Below the pieces are notes generated by a model that saw only the letters and a program-made list of their open reading frames with translations, was not told the DNA's origin and ran no database searches. Both the position numbers and the translations under genes were made by a program. From Clostridia bacterium (GTDB lineage: Bacteria > Bacillota > Clostridia > Oscillospirales > CAG-272): 34,472 nt of DNA. Location: contig JAGALA010000001.1 in the NCBI GenBank assembly GCA_017625935.1, positions 1 to 34,472 on the forward strand, given 5' to 3'. Each line of letters begins with the position of its first letter. The stretch's first letter is position 1. This document shows positions 30,961 to 34,472 of the stretch, in pieces.

Positions 30961-31455
30961 ATGAAAAAACTGCTTCTGCCCCTTTCCTTTTGCTTGCTTA
31001 TTCTTCTCCTTTGCTCGTGCCACGGTCAAAGCTACGATATTTTGAAATATCAGGACAAAAAAATCAGCGCGGAGTGCACGCTGAACGGTGAATATAAAAT
31101 TTCAATAAAAAAAGAGGGGGACGTGCGCGAAATTTGCTTTTTAGAGCCGCCCTCTCTTAAATATATTTCCTTTGAAATTAACGGCGAGGGCGTTATCGGG
31201 CGCGCAGGCGAGCTTGAAATTCCGCTTGACGAGGGGAACGTGCGCGGAATTTGCGCCCTTAGCTCTGTTTTTTCGCTAAGCGAGGAATGCTTATTAACTG
31301 CCGCGGTGCAAGGCGAGGGTGCTTGCTTGGAGTTTGAAACGGAATACGGCACCTACAAATTAACGCTTGGCAAAAACGACCTTCCCTGCGCGGTGGAGAT
31401 TTTAAGCGACAGCTACCGTTACGATATTTCAATAGACTCAATCGTCCTCTCTTAA
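30961..31455 (+). CDS. Hypothetical lipoprotein downstream of spoIIE
   Basis: A 164-residue protein with a type II signal sequence; lipobox LCSC, Cys20 lipidated, so anchored outside the membrane. The mature part is beta-rich (KISAECTLNGEYKISIKK, LEFETEYGTYKLTLGKNDLP), with late strands ending in a YTL...LP..VEI pattern that recalls LolA-like folds such as the Clostridial germination lipoprotein GerS. That comparison is weak and only structural. It starts 34 bp after spoIIE with GAGGTG at 5 nt and no separate promoter, so it is probably cotranscribed with spoIIE and expressed early in sporulation. Confidence 0.75.
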   Translation: MKKLLLPLSFCLLILLLCSCHGQSYDILKYQDKKISAECTLNGEYKISIKKEGDVREICFLEPPSLKYISFEINGEGVIGRAGELEIPLDEGNVRGICALSSVFSLSEECLLTAAVQGEGACLEFETEYGTYKLTLGKNDLPCAVEILSDSYRYDISIDSIVLS

Positions 31456-31519
31456 CGTAACGCCCGCACTTTTTCATTTGCATTTTTTTCTCGTTTTATT
31501 TTATATTTCTCCGTTTTTC

Positions 31520-31548
31520 TTGACTTTTCCCTTAAAGTGTGCTATAAA
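31520..31548 (+). promoter_or_regulatory. Sigma-A promoter of the lipoprotein gene at 31585
   Basis: TTGACT (31520-31525) and TATAAA (31543-31548), 17-bp spacer; predicted start near 31555. Confidence 0.82.
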
Positions 31549-31566
31549 TAATATTGCAAATATTAT
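31548..31566. promoter_or_regulatory. Perfect inverted repeat at the start site
   Basis: ATAATATT-GCA-AATATTAT, 8-bp arms, overlaps the last base of the -10 box and covers the predicted start. Operator or 5' hairpin. Confidence 0.5.
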
Positions 31567-31584
31567 ATTTTAAGGAGAGATTTT

Positions 31585-32094
31585 ATGAAAAAATTTGCAA
31601 AAATTGCTATCATCGTTATGATGCTTTCAGCAATCGTTCTTTCGTTTGCTTCCTGCTCATTCTTCACTCCGTCATTTGAAGAAATGTGCGCAAACTTAGC
31701 AGACGAAAACTACATTTGCGTTTATTCCTACGACAAGGATGAAACCGCGGACTACGATGAGCAGCTTGAAGAAAAGTACGACATCAATCTCAAGGGCGAG
31801 GTTACTGCTCGCGCCGAGTACACAAGCGGCACAACATTCATCCGTCTTTACGAATTCAAGAAGAAAAACGATGCTATGGCTGTTCAACAGGAGCTTTACG
31901 ATGAGTTTATGAACGGCACACACTACGGCAGCGGCTACGTATATAGATACTACTACATAGTTGATAGCATCTTGATTGAAACAAGCTCACAAAGCGCAGC
32001 TGAGGCAGCACTTGCTGAGGCGTTCGTTCTCGTTGACCTTCCAAATGCAAAGACCGAGGACGTAATGGATTACTTCACAAGCCTTTTTAACTAA
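31585..32094 (+). CDS. Hypothetical lipoprotein, 169 aa
   Basis: Not recognised. Signal sequence with lipobox FASC (Cys24). The mature chain, starting SFFTPSFEEMCANLADENY, is acidic and mixed alpha/beta. AEYTSGTTFIRLYEFKKKND is followed by MAVQQELYDEF, a pattern seen in many small Clostridial lipoproteins in which a strand is followed by an Asp-Ala-x-x-Leu helix. It ends with VMDYFTSLFN. AAGGAG is 8 nt before the ATG; there is its own promoter and a terminator about 85 bp downstream, so it is a single gene. It is unrelated in sequence to the lipoprotein just upstream. Confidence 0.78.
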   Translation: MKKFAKIAIIVMMLSAIVLSFASCSFFTPSFEEMCANLADENYICVYSYDKDETADYDEQLEEKYDINLKGEVTARAEYTSGTTFIRLYEFKKKNDAMAVQQELYDEFMNGTHYGSGYVYRYYYIVDSILIETSSQSAAEAALAEAFVLVDLPNAKTEDVMDYFTSLFN

Positions 32095-32178
32095 TCCATG
32101 GCTGCTGCAATGGCACAGACCAAAAACAGACCCTTTTACAAAATAGGTTTTTCAATTTATTTTCATTGATTTAATGTT

Positions 32179-32211
32179 GAGAACTTGCACTTTGCAAGTT
32201 CTCTTCTTTTT
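32179..32211 (+). terminator. Intrinsic terminator of the lipoprotein gene
   Basis: GAGAACTTGCA-CTT-TGCAAGTTCTC, 11-bp perfect stem, then a T-rich run. Confidence 0.92.
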
Positions 32212-32243
32212 TTGTCTGTTTTTTAGGTGCGACCACTCGTACT

Positions 32244-32260
32244 GCTGTACCCAGTACAGC
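32244..32260. other. Isolated hairpin between two terminators
   Basis: GCTGTAC-CCA-GTACAGC, a 7-bp perfect stem, flanked by partly complementary bases. It lies in a gene-free stretch (32212-32314) between two plus-strand terminator hairpins. Confidence 0.5.
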
Positions 32261-32314
32261 GACGACTTCGTGTTCACGCCTTCTGCGCTCATTTCGCTAC
32301 CCCTGCATAAAGTA

Positions 32315-32352
32315 CAAAGAGCAAGCACAGTGTGCTTGCTCTTTGCTTTTTT
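32315..32352. terminator. Terminator hairpin between lipoprotein and transketolase genes
   Basis: CAAAGAGCAAGCA pairs with TGCTTGCTCTTTG across a 5-nt loop. A T7 run follows on the plus strand, so it is strongest for plus-strand transcripts; on the minus strand, where it would end the transketolase mRNA, the U-run is weak. Confidence 0.75.
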
Positions 32353-33293
32353 TATTTCTTCAAAGCAATTGCTTCCTTAGCCTTCTTAACAATACCGTTT
32401 GCGTTCAAGCCGTAGTATTCGATAAGCTCCTTTGCGGGGCCGCTCTTGCCGTAAACGTCGTTTACGCCGTGGCGCACAACGGGAACGGGGTATGCTTCAG
32501 CTATCGCCTCGGCAACCGCTGAGCCAAGACCGCCGATTATATTATGCTCCTCGCTGACAACGACAGCACCTGTGATTTTTGCATCGTTTACTATTGCTTC
32601 CTTGTCAAGCGGCTTAATTGTATGGACGTTTATAACGGAAGCCGAGATTCCCTCGCCCGCCAAGATTTCTCTTGCCTCAAGAGCCTCAGATACCATCATT
32701 CCGCTTGCAACTATTGTAACGTCTTTTCCGTCCTTTAATTTAACCGCCTTGCCGATTTCAAGCTTGTAGCCCTCCTCGTTGAAAATCGGGAGTGCCAAGC
32801 GCCCAAAGCGAATGTAAACAGGACCCTCGTAGTTAATTGCAGCCTCAACCGCCGCCCTTGCCTCAACGCCGTCACTTGGATTCATAACAACCATTCCCGG
32901 AATTGTACGCATAAGCGCCAAGTCCTCGTTACATTGGTGTGTTGCGCCGTCCTCACCAACGCTGATGCCTGCGTGAGTTGCGCAAATTTTCACGTTTAAG
33001 TGTGGGTATCCTATTGAGTTTCTGATTTGTTCAAAGCTTCTGCCCGCCGCAAACATTGCAAAGGTAGAAACGAATGGAATTTTACCTGTTGTGGAAATAC
33101 CTGCCGCAACCGACATCATATTGTTTTCGGCAATACCGCAGTCGAAAAATCTTTCGGGAAATTCCTTTTTGAAAAGGCAGGTCTTTGTTGCCTCGGCAAG
33201 GTCGGCATCGAAAACAACGATATTTTCGTTCTTCGCGCCAAATTCAAGCAACGCCTTGCCGTATGCTTCTCTTGTTGCAATCTTATCTGCCAT
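32352..33293 (-). CDS. Transketolase, C-terminal subunit
   Basis: Carries the pyrimidine-binding and C-terminal domains of a split transketolase (313 aa). Together with the upstream subunit it transfers two-carbon units between sugar phosphates in the non-oxidative pentose phosphate pathway, using thiamine diphosphate. GIAENNMM (53-60) holds the conserved Glu that activates the cofactor; THAGISVGEDGATHQCNEDL and VYIRFGR are also typical. The C-terminal domain follows from about 190 (VTIVASGMMVSEAL). The ATG overlaps the stop of the N-terminal subunit by one base (TAATG), ensuring equal synthesis. Confidence 0.95.
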   Translation of the reverse strand: MADKIATREAYGKALLEFGAKNENIVVFDADLAEATKTCLFKKEFPERFFDCGIAENNMMSVAAGISTTGKIPFVSTFAMFAAGRSFEQIRNSIGYPHLNVKICATHAGISVGEDGATHQCNEDLALMRTIPGMVVMNPSDGVEARAAVEAAINYEGPVYIRFGRLALPIFNEEGYKLEIGKAVKLKDGKDVTIVASGMMVSEALEAREILAGEGISASVINVHTIKPLDKEAIVNDAKITGAVVVSEEHNIIGGLGSAVAEAIAEAYPVPVVRHGVNDVYGKSGPAKELIEYYGLNANGIVKKAKEAIALKK

Positions 33294-34141
33294 TACTTGT
33301 TACCTCCCAATTGATTTTTGTATTCTGTGAGCTCGGAAACAGCAATATTATATTGCTCCTCGTTAGGTGCCTTGCCGTGCCACGATGCTTGGTTTTCCAT
33401 AAAGGAAACGCCCTTGCCCTTGGTGGTCTTGGCAATTATCGCAGTCGGCTTGCCCTTTACCGCTCTTGCAGCCTCAAGCGCAGCCAAAATTTCCTCGATA
33501 TTGTTTCCGTCAATTGTAATTACGTTCCAGCCAAACGCTTCAAGCTTCGGTTCATACGGCATTACGTTCATAACGTCCTTAACGCATCCGTCAATCTGCA
33601 AGCCGTTTGAGTCGATAATTAGGCAAAGGTTGTCAAGCTTATAGTGAGCGGCGAACATAATTGCCTCCCAAACCTGACCCTCCTGGCTCTCACCGTCGCC
33701 AACCAACGCGTAGGTGCGGTAGCTCTTACCGCTAATTTTCGCACCGAGCGCCATTCCACAGGCGCAGGAAAAGCCCTGACCGAGTGAGCCTGTTGACATA
33801 TCAACACCGCTAATCGCCTTCATATCGGGGTGACCCTGCAAAAGCGCGCCTGTATGTCTAAAGCTGTCAAGCTCGCTCTTATCAAAGAAGCCCTTTTCGG
33901 CAAGCGTTGCATAAAGACCGGGGCAAGAATGTCCCTTTGAGAGAACAAAGCGGTCACGATCCTCCCATTTCGGATTATTTACGTCAATATTAAGCTCCGA
34001 AAAATAAAGGCACGCCAAAATATCAGCACTTGAAAGTGCACCGCCCGGGTGTCCGCTCTTTGCATTATATACGGCACGGAGCGCGCCAAGACGAATATCA
34101 GTAGCAATTTTTTGAAGCTCTAAAATTCTTTCCTTTTCCAT
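33293..34141 (-). CDS. Transketolase, N-terminal subunit
   Basis: Thiamine-diphosphate-binding half of the split transketolase (282 aa). SGHPGG (29-34), SKGH (68-71), GSLGQG (118-123) and the cofactor motif GDGESQEG (148-155) with the later Asn in DSNGLQIDG are all in place. Split transketolase is common in Clostridia and archaea. First gene of a two-gene operon with a consensus promoter and GGAGAGGG 4 nt before the ATG. Confidence 0.95.
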   Translation of the reverse strand: MEKERILELQKIATDIRLGALRAVYNAKSGHPGGALSSADILACLYFSELNIDVNNPKWEDRDRFVLSKGHSCPGLYATLAEKGFFDKSELDSFRHTGALLQGHPDMKAISGVDMSTGSLGQGFSCACGMALGAKISGKSYRTYALVGDGESQEGQVWEAIMFAAHYKLDNLCLIIDSNGLQIDGCVKDVMNVMPYEPKLEAFGWNVITIDGNNIEEILAALEAARAVKGKPTAIIAKTTKGKGVSFMENQASWHGKAPNEEQYNIAVSELTEYKNQLGGNK

Positions 34142-34180
34142 TTTCCCTCTCCTTAAAGATAAGTAAATTAGTTACACTTT

Positions 34181-34209
34181 ATTTTATCACTATTTATAAC
34201 CAATGTCAA
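34181..34209 (-). promoter_or_regulatory. Sigma-A promoter of the transketolase operon
   Basis: TTGACA (34204-34209) and TAAAAT (34181-34186), 17-bp spacer on the minus strand; leader about 33 nt. Confidence 0.85.
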
Positions 34210-34273
34210 TATAAGAAGGGTATAAATTACGCGCTAATATTTGGTCTTTTTGGCGCATTTTCACCGTTTTTTC

Positions 34274-34472
34274 TTAAGCTATACAGTTTGCCTGCGCGTA
34301 CGCCTTGAATTTTTGCAAATAATCGATTTTCTTTATAACGCCTGCGCGGTGCTCGTCAACCACCCAAAAATAGCTTGAGTACATTTGAAGGATGCCCGAG
34401 GAGACGTACATTACAATTTGGAGTGTGTTCCAAATCAAAACCGCAGGGTTCACCTCACTCACAAGCGAAACG
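34274..34472 (-). CDS. C-terminal end of an unidentified membrane protein (partial)
   Basis: The frame is open to the right edge of the window, so only the last 65 residues are seen. A long hydrophobic stretch (AVLIWNTLQIVMYVSSGILQ) is followed by MYSSYFWVVDEHRAGVIKK and a short basic tail. An internal GTG could be read as a start, but the uninterrupted frame before it and lack of a clear ribosome-binding site favour a truncated larger gene. Family not recognised. Confidence 0.5.
   Translation of the reverse strand, partial: VSLVSEVNPAVLIWNTLQIVMYVSSGILQMYSSYFWVVDEHRAGVIKKIDYLQKFKAYAQANCIA

Overview
The window looks like chromosome from a low-to-mid-GC, Gram-positive, spore-forming member of the Clostridia, probably an animal gut commensal. 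The reasons are a complete spoIIE-like gene with a Spo0A-style promoter, lipobox-type lipoproteins and no outer-membrane genes, strong AAGGAG Shine-Dalgarno sites, near-consensus sigma-A promoters (almost all with exactly 17-bp spacers), two-subunit transketolase, and a giant secreted beta-helix protein of a type common in gut Clostridia. Species-level naming is not possible from sequence reading alone.

Layout. 1-505: RNase P RNA (rnpB, minus) with terminator and consensus promoter. 594-2356: a small unknown protein and an AzgA-type purine permease (plus), facing a two-gene unit (DUF1015 protein, then a UPF0126/TRIC-like membrane protein, minus) across a shared bidirectional terminator. 4551-5033: small membrane protein with an acidic tail. 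5080-5420: intergenic mosaic of repeats (island A). 5522-17706: a two-gene minus-strand locus, a 3974-residue secreted beta-helix/GLUG/Cys-repeat protein followed by a 71-residue acidic Gly/Pro-rich peptide; both proteins end in NYFN. 17811-19080: about 1.2 kb without a credible gene, half of it a second repeat mosaic (island B) that shares 51-bp and 54-bp direct repeats with island A, so the giant-protein locus is bracketed by homologous repeats. 19090-21751: amino-acid ABC importer (binding protein, permease, ATPase), in which the binding protein appears circularly permuted. 21914-28200: three cytoplasmic glycoside-hydrolase-like genes in two transcription units. 28629-31455: SpoIIE and a downstream lipoprotein. 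31585-32094: another lipoprotein. 32352-34141: transketolase subunits. 34274-34472: end of an unidentified membrane protein cut by the window edge.

How it fits together. The carbohydrate enzymes lack signal peptides and so act on imported oligosaccharides or glycoconjugates; transketolase can feed pentose and hexose carbon onward, and the ABC importer and purine permease supply amino acids and bases. The giant protein and its small partner are the accessory part of the window. The most notable points are: (1) the direct-repeat bracketing of the giant locus; (2) arrays of mini-hairpins with differing but internally complementary stems and near-constant spacers; (3) the common C-terminal NYFN plus a third, out-of-frame relic of that tail; (4) the permuted solute-binding protein with a helically phased ATATTCA array upstream; and (5) a spoIIG-type 22-bp-spacer promoter in front of spoIIE. 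All family assignments are from motif reading, not from database searches.
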